A stretch of 64,000 bases of DNA from Streptomyces sp. LaPpAH-108 (GCF_000373625.1 NZ_KB891987.1:124001-188000); one strand, 5' to 3'; shown: positions 1-8,595, counted from the first letter of the stretch. The notes: generated by a model not told the origin, from the sequence alone. Program-made: numbers and translations.

Positions 1-2
1 CC

Positions 3-257
3 GGGGAACTCCGCTCCCGGGCCGCGACCGACGCGGTGCGCCGGGCCGGGCTCGCGGTGGGCAGGCGGCCGGACCGGCTGCCGGGTCCTGCGGCGCTGTC
101 CCCGACCCCGCTGATCCTGCTGCCCGCGCCCGCGCCGGGCGGACCCGCCCGGTTCGCGGTGTTCGACGTCGCGGACCGTGCCGACCTGGTCCGGCGCGGC
201 GCGGGGACCTGCGTGGCGACCGTGATCGGCGGCCGTCTGGTGTACCGGGCCCGCTGA
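3..257 (+). CDS. C-terminal fragment of an amidohydrolase-like protein (5' end outside window)
   Basis: The reading frame is already open at the window edge, so only the last ~84 residues are visible and the start lies upstream. The end has the pattern of amidohydrolase/imidazolonepropionase-like enzymes: a short strand (FAVFDVADRADLV), then VATVIGGRLVYRAR, the small beta-sandwich that closes such metal-dependent hydrolases. No metal ligands are in the visible part, so the substrate cannot be named. In S. coelicolor the menaquinone gene mqnC lies a short way upstream of menG, so this may be a neighbour of that locus, but that is recall, not evidence here. The last four codons and stop are part of a 13-bp tandem repeat. 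Confidence 0.5.
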   Translation, partial: GELRSRAATDAVRRAGLAVGRRPDRLPGPAALSPTPLILLPAPAPGGPARFAVFDVADRADLVRRGAGTCVATVIGGRLVYRAR

Positions 258-283
258 CCGGGCCCGCTGACCGGGCGCGCTGG
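245..283. repeat. 13-bp tandem repeat spanning a stop codon
   Basis: Three head-to-tail copies of CCGGGCCCGCTGA (245-257 and 258-270 identical; 271-283 degenerate). The first copy contains the last four codons and the TGA stop of the upstream gene, so the gene's 3' end has been duplicated into the spacer. Confidence 0.8.
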
Positions 284-301
284 CCGGGGCGGCGACCACG
301 G

Positions 302-320
302 CGGCCCCTTTCGGGGGCCG
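302..320. terminator. Short bidirectional hairpin between convergent genes
   Basis: CGGCCCC (302-308) pairs with GGGGCCG (314-320) around a TTTCG loop. It sits between the end of the amidohydrolase-like gene and the end of the convergent lipoprotein gene. No clear U-tract, as is common in Streptomyces. Confidence 0.5.
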
Positions 321-322
321 GA

Positions 323-1330
323 TCAGCCCGCCAGCGCCTTCCCGAACGCCCCCGCGCTCTGCCGTACGCCGCTGCAGTCCGTGGCCGCGTCGTCCGAGGC
401 GGAATCGCCGTCCGCGCACGGCTGGTCGCGGAAGGACGACCACATCGACACCCAGCCGATCCCCTTCCGTTCGGCGAACCTCCGCACCTGCGCGGCGTCG
501 GACAGGGTGAACGTCTCGCCCTGGACGTCGTTGACCCCGATCATCGAGGTGAGCGCCATGCCCTTCCAGGCGTCCGCGTCCGAGGTGCCGAAGATCTTCC
601 GCAGCTGGGCGTGGGCGGCCGTCGCCGAGGTGACGGCGTAGTCGCCCATGTCGCCGGTGTACGACTCGCCGTAGTTCATGGTCATCAGGTTGACCGTGGA
701 GACCTGGACGTCGTACGTGTTCGCCGACCTCAGCAGCGCCAGGCTGTCCGCGTCGAGCCCCGAGGGCATGACGGGAAGCGTGAACGACACCTTCAGGTCC
801 GGGCGTTCCTTCTGGAGGGCGGCGATCGCCCGGGAACGCAGCGCGACCGACGCGGAGTCGGTGAGTTCCGTGCCCTCGATGTCGAAGTCGGCCTGAGTCG
901 CGCCCGCCGCGTCCAGCGCCTTCCCGTACGCCGTCGCGAGCTGCGCGGCGCTGGTGCAGGCCGAGGCCAACTCCGTGCCGGAGGCGCCCCCGAAGGACAC
1001 CCGCACGGTCGCGCCGTCCGCCGTCAGCGCGTCGATCCGGGACTTCACGGCCGCGTCGCCGAGGGCGTACTCGCCGTTCCACCCGGGCGTGCACCCGCTG
1101 CCGTCGGAGATCACGAACGCCAGGTTGTACGTCGTCGGGGAGCCCGCCGCGTCGTTGGCGGACGGTGTCGTGGCGCTGACGTACGGCGCGAAGGAGGTGG
1201 CCGCCGCGGCCGACGTGGCGGCGGAAGGGGCGGGGGCGGACGGCGCGGCGGTGGAGCCCGAGGAGCACCCCGCGACCGCCAGAGTCAGCAGACAGGTGAG
1301 GCCCGCCGCGGCTCTCAGGACATTCCTCAT
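323..1330 (-). CDS. GH18 (chitinase-like) secreted lipoprotein
   Basis: A 335-residue exported lipoprotein. The N-terminus is a lipoprotein signal peptide with lipobox VAGC (Cys22), followed by a Ser/Ala/Pro-rich linker to about residue 58. The rest is a single TIM-barrel-like domain: VSFGG at ~111-115 matches the SxGG strand and DFDIEG at 148-153 matches the DxxDxDxE catalytic strand of glycoside hydrolase family 18, with Glu152 as probable acid. There is no separate carbohydrate-binding module. By family it would hydrolyse chitin or other beta-1,4-GlcNAc polymers at the cell surface. It is monocistronic and divergent from the exopolysaccharide operon; whether it trims that polymer is speculation. 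Confidence 0.75.
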   Translation of the reverse strand: MRNVLRAAAGLTCLLTLAVAGCSSGSTAAPSAPAPSAATSAAAATSFAPYVSATTPSANDAAGSPTTYNLAFVISDGSGCTPGWNGEYALGDAAVKSRIDALTADGATVRVSFGGASGTELASACTSAAQLATAYGKALDAAGATQADFDIEGTELTDSASVALRSRAIAALQKERPDLKVSFTLPVMPSGLDADSLALLRSANTYDVQVSTVNLMTMNYGESYTGDMGDYAVTSATAAHAQLRKIFGTSDADAWKGMALTSMIGVNDVQGETFTLSDAAQVRRFAERKGIGWVSMWSSFRDQPCADGDSASDDAATDCSGVRQSAGAFGKALAG

Positions 1331-1634
1331 CGCACACGCACCCGCTCTCGTGATTCACGTCGCGGCATCGGAACGCACTCCGCGCCGCCTCGAAAACCTC
1401 TCATGCGCGCCCGGCCGTCGAGAGGACCGGGAATTCACAGCGAACTCTGCGGTAGAGGGGGACCAACCGGGCAAACAGGACGACCATTCCGGGCAATCAA
1501 CCCGTTTCCCCTTCTCCTGGGCCGTGCGGGCACCCCCTGTATCTCACAGGAAGGTGACAGACCGGGCCGTTCCTCATGGGTAGCTCACAAGAACACAGAT
1601 GGTGGCCATATAAAGCCTCTCTACCGTCCGGGGA
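1331..1634. other. Divergent intergenic region upstream of the GH18 lipoprotein and the exopolysaccharide operon
   Basis: About 300 bp with lower GC than its surroundings, expected to hold both promoters. Its only notable element is the AT-rich CCATATAAAGCC near 1607, 20-30 bp before the first gene of the operon, which could be a -10 region. No convincing -35, operator or small gene is visible. Confidence 0.4.
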
Positions 1635-2024
1635 ATGCATTCCGAGACCGTCATCGAAAGCCGCGCCGCCGGGAGTGGTCGCCGTCGCAAACGCGGCAAC
1701 GGGACCTCCCCCGACGCGGGCCCCGTGTTCGTCGACACCTCCGGACGCCGGTCCAAGGTGCTGCGCCGCATCGGCCTGCTCGTCGGCACCGTCTGCCTCG
1801 GCTACACGGCGATCCTGGTCATGGCCTTCATGGGCTGGGGCACCTCGCTCACCCCGTCCTCGCTGCTGCCCTTCGACGGCGGGCAGAGCGCCCGGCGCCC
1901 CGGCTTCGAGCAGCCGGACGAGGCCCACCGGCCCACCGGCGTGCCGTCGCCCCCGGCCACCACCGGGCCGTCCGCCACGGGCCGGTCCGCCACCGCCCCG
2001 GCCGCCCCGGCGACCGCCGGCTGA
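1635..2024 (+). CDS. Small single-pass membrane protein, first gene of exopolysaccharide operon (MatA position)
   Basis: A 129-residue protein of unknown function: a basic N-terminal tail, one hydrophobic segment at about residues 42-68, and a Pro/Ala/Thr-rich C-terminal tail that would lie outside the cell. It precedes the deacetylase-glycosyltransferase gene by 17 bp and is probably cotranscribed. A small membrane protein next to a MatB-like synthase is the arrangement of the Streptomyces matAB genes for poly-beta-1,6-GlcNAc and hyphal aggregation, so it may be the MatA counterpart; I cannot confirm this by sequence. It has no enzymatic motif. Confidence 0.6.
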   Translation: MHSETVIESRAAGSGRRRKRGNGTSPDAGPVFVDTSGRRSKVLRRIGLLVGTVCLGYTAILVMAFMGWGTSLTPSSLLPFDGGQSARRPGFEQPDEAHRPTGVPSPPATTGPSATGRSATAPAAPATAG

Positions 2025-2041
2025 ACGGGACGCGACCGCAC

Positions 2042-4318
2042 ATGAGCACTTCGACGCCCGCGCGGGGCCGCCGCCGCGCCCCCACCCGTATCGAGCGCGC
2101 GGCGGGCAGGGCCGCCGCGCTCCAGCGGCCCCGTGTCGTCCTCGCCCTGCTGCTCCTGCTCGCGCTCACCTGCGTGATGCTGCTCGACGGCTATCTGCGG
2201 GCCGAGGTCGGCGGCGACGAGCGGGTGCGCAGCGGGGCCTCCTCCAGCGAGGTCCCCGACAAGGTCCTGAACGGCGGCCCGATCCTGACCTTCCAGGGCG
2301 GGCGGGCCGCCACCGTCTCCGTCCCGGACAAGACCATCGCGCTCACCTTCGACGACGGCCCCAACCCCACCTGGACCCCACAAGTCCTGAAGATTCTTGA
2401 GGAGAACGACGTCCCGGGCACGTTCTTCCTGGTCGGCTCGATGATCTCGCGCTACCCCGGCATCGTGAAGACGATGGTCGAGGACGGCAACGAGGTCGGT
2501 GTCCACACCTTCACCCACGTCGACCTCTCCTACCAGAGCGGGGCCCGCGTCGAGCGCGAGATGCGGCAGACCCAGCTGGCGCTCGCGGGCGCGGCCGGGA
2601 TCACGACCACGCTCTTCAGGGCGCCGTACTCCTCGGAGACGGACGCGATCGACAACTACAGCTGGCCCGTCTACAAGAAGCTCGGCGCGGAGGGGTACAC
2701 CAGCGTCTTCGTCGACACCGACAGCGACGACTGGAAGCGGCCGGGCGTCTCCGACATCGTCAAGTGGGCCACACCCAAGGGCACGAAGGGCGCCTCGGTG
2801 CTCTTCCACGACGCGGGCGGCGAGCGCTCGCAGACCATCAAGGCGCTGCCCGCGTACATCAAGAAGATGAAGGCGAAGGGCTACACCTTCACCACCATCA
2901 GCGGCGTACTGGAGAAGCAGCGCGCGGCGAAGGCGGCCGGGCAGCGTGCGGCGGACGCGGGCGGGCAGGGCGGCGCGCCCGGTGCGGCCCGTGGCCCCGC
3001 CGGGTCCGGTGCCTCGGTCCTCCAGGCCGCCCACCACCGGGCCACCGGCGCCACCCTCTACGAGGGCAAGGCGCTCCTCGCGGCCGTGGCGGTCGCCGAG
3101 TGGACCGTGCCCGCGCTGTCCGTCGGGCTGATGATCGTCGGCGTGGCGGTGATGGGCCGCTTCGGCATGATGCTGATCCTCGCCCGCCGTCACCACCGGC
3201 AGCGCAACCGGCGCCGGTTCACCTGGGGACCGCCGGTCACCGAGCCGGTGACCGTGATCGTCCCGGCGTACAACGAGAAGGAGTGCATCGCCAACACCCT
3301 CGCGTCGCTGGCGCGGAGCACCCATCCGATCGAGATCGTCGTCGTGGACGACGGCTCGACCGACGGCACCGCGGAGATCGCCGAGTCCCTCGGCCTCCCC
3401 AACGTCCGTGTCGTCCGGCAGGACAACGCGGGCAAGCCCGCCGCGCTCAACAACGGGGTCCGCAACGCCCGTCACCCCATCGTCGTGATGATGGACGGCG
3501 ACACCGTCTTCGAACCGGACACCGTGCACCGGCTGGTGCAGCCCTTCGCCGACCCCGAGATCGGCGCGGTCGCGGGCAACGCCAAGGTCGGCAACCGCGG
3601 CACGGTCATCGGCGCCTGGCAGCACATCGAGTACGTCATGGGCTTCAACCTCGACCGGCGCATGTACGACCTGCTGCGCTGCATGCCCACCATCCCCGGT
3701 GCCATCGGCGCGTTCCGCCGGGACGCGGTCCTGGGGGTCGGCGGGATGAGCGACGACACGCTCGCCGAGGACACCGACATCACCATCGCCCTGCACCGCG
3801 CGGGCTGGCGGGTCGTCTACGAGGAGCACGCCCGGGCGTGGACCGAGGCCCCGGGCTCGCTCAAGCAACTGTGGTCGCAGCGCTACCGCTGGTCCTACGG
3901 CACCATGCAGGCGCTGTGGAAGCATCGCAAGTCCCTGACGGACAGGGGTCCTTCGGGGCGCTTCGGCCGGGTCGGGATGCCGCTCGTGGTGATCTTCCAG
4001 GTGATCACGCCGGTCTTCGCCCCGCTCATCGACGTGTTCACCGTCTACTCCATGATCTTCGTCGACTTCCGGGCGGCCCTGCTGGCCTGGCTCGCCGTCC
4101 TGGCGCTGCAACTGGTCTGCGCCGCCTACGCGTTCCGCCTCGACCGGGAGAAGTACCGCTATCTGCTGATGATGCCGCTCCAGCAGCTGGCCTACCGCCA
4201 GATGATGTACCTCGTCCTGATCCACTCCTGCGTCACCGCGCTCACCGGTGGCCGTCTGCGCTGGCAGAAGCTCAAGCGCACGGGCGAGGTCGGCACTCCG
4301 GCGGGGGTGGGGCGATGA
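2042..4318 (+). CDS. Bifunctional polysaccharide deacetylase (CE4/NodB) - family 2 glycosyltransferase, MatB-like
   Basis: A 758-residue membrane enzyme. After one transmembrane segment (~31-50) comes an extracytoplasmic NodB domain with LTFDDGPN (101-108, metal-binding Asp) and HTFTH (His155/His159), for removing N-acetyl groups. A second membrane segment (~345-380) leads to a cytoplasmic GT2 domain: VIVPAYNE near 400, VVDDGSTDGT, DGDT near 485, and QRYRW at 613-617, the QxxRW signature of processive synthases; several membrane helices follow. This is the architecture of Streptomyces MatB, needed for poly-N-acetylglucosamine and pellet formation. Start chosen at the ATG just after the upstream gene; the ribosome site is weak (ACGGGA). 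The stop overlaps the next start by ATGA. Confidence 0.85.
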   Translation: MSTSTPARGRRRAPTRIERAAGRAAALQRPRVVLALLLLLALTCVMLLDGYLRAEVGGDERVRSGASSSEVPDKVLNGGPILTFQGGRAATVSVPDKTIALTFDDGPNPTWTPQVLKILEENDVPGTFFLVGSMISRYPGIVKTMVEDGNEVGVHTFTHVDLSYQSGARVEREMRQTQLALAGAAGITTTLFRAPYSSETDAIDNYSWPVYKKLGAEGYTSVFVDTDSDDWKRPGVSDIVKWATPKGTKGASVLFHDAGGERSQTIKALPAYIKKMKAKGYTFTTISGVLEKQRAAKAAGQRAADAGGQGGAPGAARGPAGSGASVLQAAHHRATGATLYEGKALLAAVAVAEWTVPALSVGLMIVGVAVMGRFGMMLILARRHHRQRNRRRFTWGPPVTEPVTVIVPAYNEKECIANTLASLARSTHPIEIVVVDDGSTDGTAEIAESLGLPNVRVVRQDNAGKPAALNNGVRNARHPIVVMMDGDTVFEPDTVHRLVQPFADPEIGAVAGNAKVGNRGTVIGAWQHIEYVMGFNLDRRMYDLLRCMPTIPGAIGAFRRDAVLGVGGMSDDTLAEDTDITIALHRAGWRVVYEEHARAWTEAPGSLKQLWSQRYRWSYGTMQALWKHRKSLTDRGPSGRFGRVGMPLVVIFQVITPVFAPLIDVFTVYSMIFVDFRAALLAWLAVLALQLVCAAYAFRLDREKYRYLLMMPLQQLAYRQMMYLVLIHSCVTALTGGRLRWQKLKRTGEVGTPAGVGR

Positions 4319-5493
4319 GCTGGGAGCAGCCGTACGGGTATCCGGTGGCCCAGGCGGCTCCTGAACCGGAGCCGACCCCCGCACCGGAGCCGACCGCGCC
4401 GGAGCCGACCCCCGCACCGGAGCCGACCGCGCCGGAGCCGACCCCCGCGCCCGCTCCGCCCGCGGGCCGGGACCGCTACTTCGACGCCCTCCGCGCGGTC
4501 GCCCTGATCCGTGTCGTCGCGTATCACACCTTCGGGTGGGCCTGGGCGGGGATGGTCTTCCCCTCCATGGGGATCATGTTCGGGCTGGCCGGTTCCCTCA
4601 TGGCCAAGTCGCTGGAGCGCCCCGCCCTGACGGTGATCCGCGGTCGGCTGCGGCGGCTGCTGCCCCCGTTCTGGTTCTGGGGTCTCTTCGTCGTGCTCGC
4701 GATGCTGCTCCACGGCTGGATGCCGGGGCGGCAGATCGTCTACTGGGTCGTGCCGCTGGGCGACCCGCCCGGCAGCGCCTGGGGCGAACAGGCGTGGGAG
4801 ATCGTCTGGTACCTGCGCACCTACCTCTGGTTCGTACTGCTCTCCCCGCTGCTGCTGAGGCTCTTCCGGCGGGCGCCCGTCCCGGTCCTGCTGCTCTCCC
4901 TCGCCCCGGTCCTGGTGCTGAACTTCCTCTGGGCGGGCCCGGACAACCGCTTCGGCAGCGCCCTGTGGGACCTGGCGACGTACCTCTTCTGCTGGCTGGC
5001 CGGGTTCGCGCACCGCGACGGCGTGCTCCAGCGGCTGCGGCCCCCGGCCGTCGTCGTGCTCTCCCTGGCCGCGATCGGCTACGGCGGCTGGTACGCCTTC
5101 GCCCACCAGGCCGACTTCGGCACCTACGACCTGGACGAGAACCCCCTGGCCCAGGCGTTCTGGTCGGCCGGGGCCGTGCTCCTGCTGTTCTGGGCCAAGG
5201 CGCGCTACCGGGTCGACTTCGCGTGGCTGAGCCGCTTCCGGCGCACCGACCGGATGGTGACCGTCTTCAACGCCCGCGCCGTGACGATCTACCTCTGGCA
5301 CGAGATCGCGCTGGTGCTCGCCGTCCCGCTGATCGACCGGTTCTGGGACGTGCCCGCGTTCGAGAGGTATCTGCCGCTCGGCAGCCAGTGGTTCCTGTTC
5401 GGCGTCGGCTGGGTCCTGATCGCGGTGTTCGTCCTGGCCTGCGGGTGGGTGGAGGACGTGGCCGCGCGGAAGAGGCCGAGGCTGCTTCCGTGA
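4315..5493 (+). CDS. Membrane acyltransferase, family 3 (OafA/IcaC type)
   Basis: A 392-residue polytopic protein. After a Pro/Glu/Thr/Ala linker built of repeats (residues ~18-46) the acyltransferase-3 fold begins with RDRYFDALRAVALIRVVAYH, containing the conserved arginine and catalytic-type histidine, followed by about ten hydrophobic helices. Members transfer acyl groups (acetyl, succinyl) to cell-surface glycans. It is translationally coupled to the synthase gene (ATGA overlap), which makes it the likely O-acylase or exporter-like partner of the same polymer, analogous to IcaC in staphylococcal PNAG systems. The acyl donor and exact product are not shown by sequence. Confidence 0.8.
   Translation: MSWEQPYGYPVAQAAPEPEPTPAPEPTAPEPTPAPEPTAPEPTPAPAPPAGRDRYFDALRAVALIRVVAYHTFGWAWAGMVFPSMGIMFGLAGSLMAKSLERPALTVIRGRLRRLLPPFWFWGLFVVLAMLLHGWMPGRQIVYWVVPLGDPPGSAWGEQAWEIVWYLRTYLWFVLLSPLLLRLFRRAPVPVLLLSLAPVLVLNFLWAGPDNRFGSALWDLATYLFCWLAGFAHRDGVLQRLRPPAVVVLSLAAIGYGGWYAFAHQADFGTYDLDENPLAQAFWSAGAVLLLFWAKARYRVDFAWLSRFRRTDRMVTVFNARAVTIYLWHEIALVLAVPLIDRFWDVPAFERYLPLGSQWFLFGVGWVLIAVFVLACGWVEDVAARKRPRLLP
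4366..4449 (+). repeat. 33-bp in-frame tandem repeat in the acyltransferase N-terminus
   Basis: Two identical 33-bp units (4366-4398 and 4399-4431), each an 18-bp plus 15-bp block beginning CCGGAGCCGACC, and a partial third to 4449. They encode PEPTPAPEPTA-type repeats and are a likely site of length variation by slippage. Confidence 0.85.
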
Positions 5494-5547
5494 CGCCGTA
5501 CCCCCTCCTGACGCGTACGCCCCGCCCTCTGCTGCCACAATGGACCG

Positions 5548-6243
5548 GTGACCCGCGCTTCCCTGAACAAGCAGCCGCACGAAGTCGCCTCGATGTTCGA
5601 CGACGTGGCGGAACGGTACGACCTGACGAACGACGTGCTGTCGCTCGGCCAGGACCGGCGCTGGCGCAAGGAGGTGGCGAGAGCGGTGGACGCGCGCCCC
5701 GCGCAGAAGGTCCTCGACCTCGCGGCGGGCACGGCGACCTCCTCGCTCCCCTTCGCGCGGACGGGCGCCTATGTCGTCCCGTGCGACTTCTCCCTCGGCA
5801 TGCTCCAGGTCGGCAAGAAGAAGAACCCCTGGCTCCCGTTCACGGCGGGCGACGCCACGAGGCTGCCGTTCAAGGACGACACCTTCGACGCCGTCACGAT
5901 CTCCTTCGGGCTGCGCAACGTGCAGGACACGGACGCCGCGCTGCGCGAGATGTACCGCGTGACCAAGCCCGGGGGCCGCGTGGTGATCTGCGAGTTCTCG
6001 CACCCGACGTGGACGCCGTTCCGCACGGTGTACACGGAGTACCTGATGCGCGCGCTGCCCCCGGTGGCCCGCTCGGTGTCCTCGAACCCGGACGCGTACG
6101 TGTACCTGGCCGAGTCGATCCGGGCCTGGCCCGACCAGCCCCGGCTCGCGGAGAAGCTGCGCAAGGCGGGCTGGTCGCGCGTGGCGTGGCGGAACCTGAC
6201 GGGCGGCGTGGTGGCGCTGCACCGGGGCTTCAAGGAGAGCTGA
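5548..6243 (+). CDS. menG: Demethylmenaquinone methyltransferase
   Basis: A 231-residue SAM-dependent methyltransferase of the UbiE/MenG family, which methylates demethylmenaquinone in the last step of menaquinone synthesis. Visible signatures: N-terminal [14 protein letters not shown] with the family's RYD, the SAM-binding [12 protein letters not shown] at about 54-66, and the C-terminal [11 protein letters not shown] that marks UbiE proteins (GGxxxxHxG). Length is normal. GTG start just after a spacer from the acyltransferase; upstream TGCCACAATGG could be a -10 region. It is useful context: quinone synthesis genes flank the complex I operon that consumes the quinone. Its 3' end overlaps the convergent PASTA gene by 14 bp. 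Confidence 0.92.
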   Translation: MTRASLNKQPHEVASMFDDVAERYDLTNDVLSLGQDRRWRKEVARAVDARPAQKVLDLAAGTATSSLPFARTGAYVVPCDFSLGMLQVGKKKNPWLPFTAGDATRLPFKDDTFDAVTISFGLRNVQDTDAALREMYRVTKPGGRVVICEFSHPTWTPFRTVYTEYLMRALPPVARSVSSNPDAYVYLAESIRAWPDQPRLAEKLRKAGWSRVAWRNLTGGVVALHRGFKES

Positions 6244-6574
6244 CCTCGAACGCGTCCCCGGGTTCCCGCAGTTCGCGCTGCATCCCCCCGGACGGCGGCT
6301 GTGGCAGCCGGGGCTCCCGGACGCCCCCGCCGCCCTCGCCCTCCCCGAAGTCGAACCACACGTACACCATCGAGTCCGGCGGCACCTCGGCCCCGGGCGG
6401 CGGGTACTGGCGTACGACGTAGTCGACGACGGTGCGGGCGAAGTCGGGCCGGTCGGGGGCGTTGAGGAACAGCCCCCGTGCTCTGGCCGTCTCCCGCGCG
6501 TCCACGGCCATCAGCCCGACCAGACGAGGGACACGCACCTCGGATGTTTTGGGTGGTATGTGCACAGATGTCAC
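6230..6574 (-). CDS. Small protein with a single PASTA domain
   Basis: Probable 114-residue protein starting at GTG 6574 ([20 protein letters not shown]); an in-frame GTG at 6661 would add 29 residues but runs through a palindrome and looks like leader DNA. The core [25 protein letters not shown]...[23 protein letters not shown] fits one PASTA repeat, a fold that binds muropeptides or beta-lactams when outside the cell. There is no signal peptide or kinase domain, so its location is unclear and the role unknown. The stop codon lies inside the end of menG on the other strand, giving a 14-bp convergent overlap. Confidence 0.65.
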   Translation of the reverse strand: MTSVHIPPKTSEVRVPRLVGLMAVDARETARARGLFLNAPDRPDFARTVVDYVVRQYPPPGAEVPPDSMVYVWFDFGEGEGGGGVREPRLPQPPSGGMQRELREPGDAFEVSSP

Positions 6575-6636
6575 CCCCAGCGGTACTGGAAGGGTAACTC
6601 CGCGCGCGGGCGCCCGGAAGCGAGAAGTGTCTTTCT

Positions 6637-6661
6637 GTGACAGTTGGTTACTCTCTGTCAC
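6637..6661. promoter_or_regulatory. Inverted repeat GTGACAG-N11-CTGTCAC upstream of the PASTA gene
   Basis: Perfect 7-bp arms at 6637-6643 and 6655-6661 with an 11-bp AT-richer spacer (TTGGTTACTCT). It lies 63-87 bp upstream of the preferred PASTA start, where an operator would sit. The regulator is unknown. Confidence 0.45.
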
Positions 6662-6670
6662 GGATCTCGG

Positions 6671-6710
6671 TCACGGCTCCAGCCGGTAGGTCACAGCTCC
6701 AGCCGGTAGC
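6671..6710. repeat. 20-bp tandem duplication of the GNAT gene 3' end
   Basis: TCACGGCTCCAGCCGGTAGG (6671-6690) and TCACAGCTCCAGCCGGTAGC (6691-6710) match at 18 of 20 positions. The second copy is the last codons and stop (TCA on this strand) of the acetyltransferase; the first is a downstream copy. Confidence 0.85.
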
Positions 6711-7197
6711 AGTGCCCCTGCCGCTCCGAGGCCGGGGTCGTGAACGTCTCCACGAGCCGCATCCCCAGCCGCTCCGTCACCGCGATGGACCGCGCGTTCT
6801 GCGCGTCGACCATCGCGACCACCCGCGCCACACCGGCCGCGCGCAACCGCTCCAGCGTCGCCTCGGCGGCGGCCGTCGCGTACCCGCGCCCCCAGTGGGC
6901 GCGCCCGAGCCGCCAGCCGATCTCGATCTCACCGGCCGGTCCCCAGGCGTGCGGCCAGGGCTGCGCCCCGGTGAACCCCACCACGTCCCCGGCGGAGTCC
7001 AGCACGGACCACAGACAGAACCCCAGCTCCGCGTCGTGCCGCCGCTGCCGCGCGGTCAGTTCCTCGTACACCGACAGCTCGGCGGCGCGGCCCCCGTGGA
7101 ACTCCATGACATCGGGATCGTCGAACACCCGGTGCCAGACGAAGGCGTCCTCGTCGGTGGGCACACGCAGCCGTACCACGGGGTGAGTTCGGTTCAC
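6691..7197 (-). CDS. GNAT-family N-acetyltransferase
   Basis: A 168-residue protein of the RimJ/RimL-like GNAT type. It opens with LRVPTDEDA, has the central strand EIEIGWRL, the acetyl-CoA pyrophosphate loop GRAHWGRGYATAAAEA (R/QxxGxG/A pattern) and the C-terminal NARSIAVTERLGMRLVE segment that binds CoA. Such enzymes acetylate protein N-termini, amino acids or small amines; the substrate here is not evident. GTG start at 7197, preceded by the gap to the divergent flavoprotein gene. The last 20 bp, including the stop, are duplicated just downstream. Confidence 0.85.
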   Translation of the reverse strand: MNRTHPVVRLRVPTDEDAFVWHRVFDDPDVMEFHGGRAAELSVYEELTARQRRHDAELGFCLWSVLDSAGDVVGFTGAQPWPHAWGPAGEIEIGWRLGRAHWGRGYATAAAEATLERLRAAGVARVVAMVDAQNARSIAVTERLGMRLVETFTTPASERQGHCYRLEL

Positions 7198-7295
7198 GGA
7201 TCAGCCCTTCAGCCGGTTGATCAATTCTGCTGAATAGACTGCCCATGTCCAGTGCCGGTCGGCACGAAGATTCCGAACCTTGGGGAGATCCCGCC

Positions 7296-8579
7296 GTGAC
7301 CGAGCCCCTCTCCGACCACTCCGCCGATGTGATCGTCGTGGGCGCGGGCCCAGCCGGCGCCTCCACCGCGTACCACCTCGCCCGGGCCGGACTCGACGTA
7401 CTCCTGCTGGAGAAGACCGAGTTCCCGCGCGAGAAGGTGTGCGGCGACGGCCTCACCCCGCGCGCGGTGAAGCAGCTCGTGGCCATGGGCATCGACATCT
7501 CCGAGGAGGCCGGCTGGCTGCGCAACAAGGGTCTGCGCATCATCGGCGGCGGCTCCCGGCTGCAGCTCGACTGGCCGGATCTCGCGTCGTTCCCGAACTA
7601 CGGCCTGGTCCGCAAGCGCGACGACTTCGACGAGCAGCTGGCGCGCAACGCGCAGAAGGCGGGCGCGCGGCTGTACGAGCGCTGCAACGTCACCGGCCCA
7701 GTCCTGGACGACCGTACGGGCCGGATCACGGGCGTGACGGCCAAGCTCGGCGAGGAGAAACGCGAGGTCACCTTCCACGCGCCGCTCGTCGTGGCCGCCG
7801 ACGGCAACTCCACGCGCCTGTCGGTCTCGATGGGGCTGCACCGCCGCGAGGACCGTCCGATGGGCGTGGCGGTGCGGACGTACTTCACCTCGCCGCGCCA
7901 CGAGGACGACTACCTGGAGTCCTGGCTGGAGCTGTGGGACCGCCGGGGCGCGCAGGACCGGCTGCTGCCGGGCTACGGCTGGATCTTCGGCATGGGCGAC
8001 GGCACGTCCAACGTGGGCCTCGGCGTGCTGAACACCTCGGACTCCTTCAAGGAGCTGGACTGGCGCGAGGTGCTGAAGGCGTGGTGCGCCTCCATGCCGG
8101 AGGACTGGGGCTACACCCCGGAGAACATGACAGGCCCGATCCGCGGCGCGGCCCTGCCCATGGCCTTCAACCGCAAGCCGCACTACACGCGCGGCCTGCT
8201 GCTCGTCGGCGACGCCGGCGGCCTGGTGAACCCCTTCAACGGCGAGGGCATCGCCTACGCCATGGAGTCCGCCCAGCTCGCCGCCGACGTCATCGTCCAG
8301 GCCCACGCCCGCGCGACCCCGGCCCAGCGCGAGATCGCCCTCCAGCGCTACCCCCAGGTCCTCAAGGACACCTACGGCGGCTACTACACCCTCGGCCGCG
8401 CCTTCGTGAAGCTCATCGGCAACCCCAAGATCATGCAGATCGGCGCCCAGCGCGGCCTGACCCACCCCCTGCTGATGAAGTTCGTCCTGAAGCTCCTGGC
8501 GAACCTCACCGACCCCACGGGCGGCGACGCGATGGACCGCGTGATCAACGGCCTGACGAAGGTGGCCCCGAAGGCCTGA
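7296..8579 (+). CDS. Geranylgeranyl reductase family FAD-dependent oxidoreductase (candidate menaquinone tail reductase)
   Basis: A 427-residue flavoprotein. The Rossmann start VIVVGAGPAGASTAYHLARAG binds FAD; KVCGDGLTPRAVKQL is the hallmark of the geranylgeranyl reductase family; GLLLVGDAGGLVNPFNGEGIAYAMES is the second FAD motif. The mycobacterial relative MenJ (Rv0561c), next to ubiE and a polyprenyl synthase gene, saturates an isoprene unit of menaquinone; streptomycetes carry partly hydrogenated MK-9, so the same role is plausible. Start: GTG 7296 has a good ribosome site (GGGGAGA, 8-nt spacer), whereas the in-frame ATG at 7245 has none. Ends at a strong bidirectional terminator. Confidence 0.85.
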   Translation: MTEPLSDHSADVIVVGAGPAGASTAYHLARAGLDVLLLEKTEFPREKVCGDGLTPRAVKQLVAMGIDISEEAGWLRNKGLRIIGGGSRLQLDWPDLASFPNYGLVRKRDDFDEQLARNAQKAGARLYERCNVTGPVLDDRTGRITGVTAKLGEEKREVTFHAPLVVAADGNSTRLSVSMGLHRREDRPMGVAVRTYFTSPRHEDDYLESWLELWDRRGAQDRLLPGYGWIFGMGDGTSNVGLGVLNTSDSFKELDWREVLKAWCASMPEDWGYTPENMTGPIRGAALPMAFNRKPHYTRGLLLVGDAGGLVNPFNGEGIAYAMESAQLAADVIVQAHARATPAQREIALQRYPQVLKDTYGGYYTLGRAFVKLIGNPKIMQIGAQRGLTHPLLMKFVLKLLANLTDPTGGDAMDRVINGLTKVAPKA

Positions 8580-8595
8580 CCCGTCAAAAATCCGT

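Noticed and set aside
1802..4417. 871-residue open frame antisense to the MatB-like synthase
   Set aside because: Opposite-strand shadow of a strongly supported gene; composition is Arg/Gly/Asp/His-rich without any domain.
7245..7295. Earlier start (ATG 7245) for the geranylgeranyl reductase
   Set aside because: No ribosome site, while GTG 7296 has GGGGAGA at the right distance just before the Rossmann strand.
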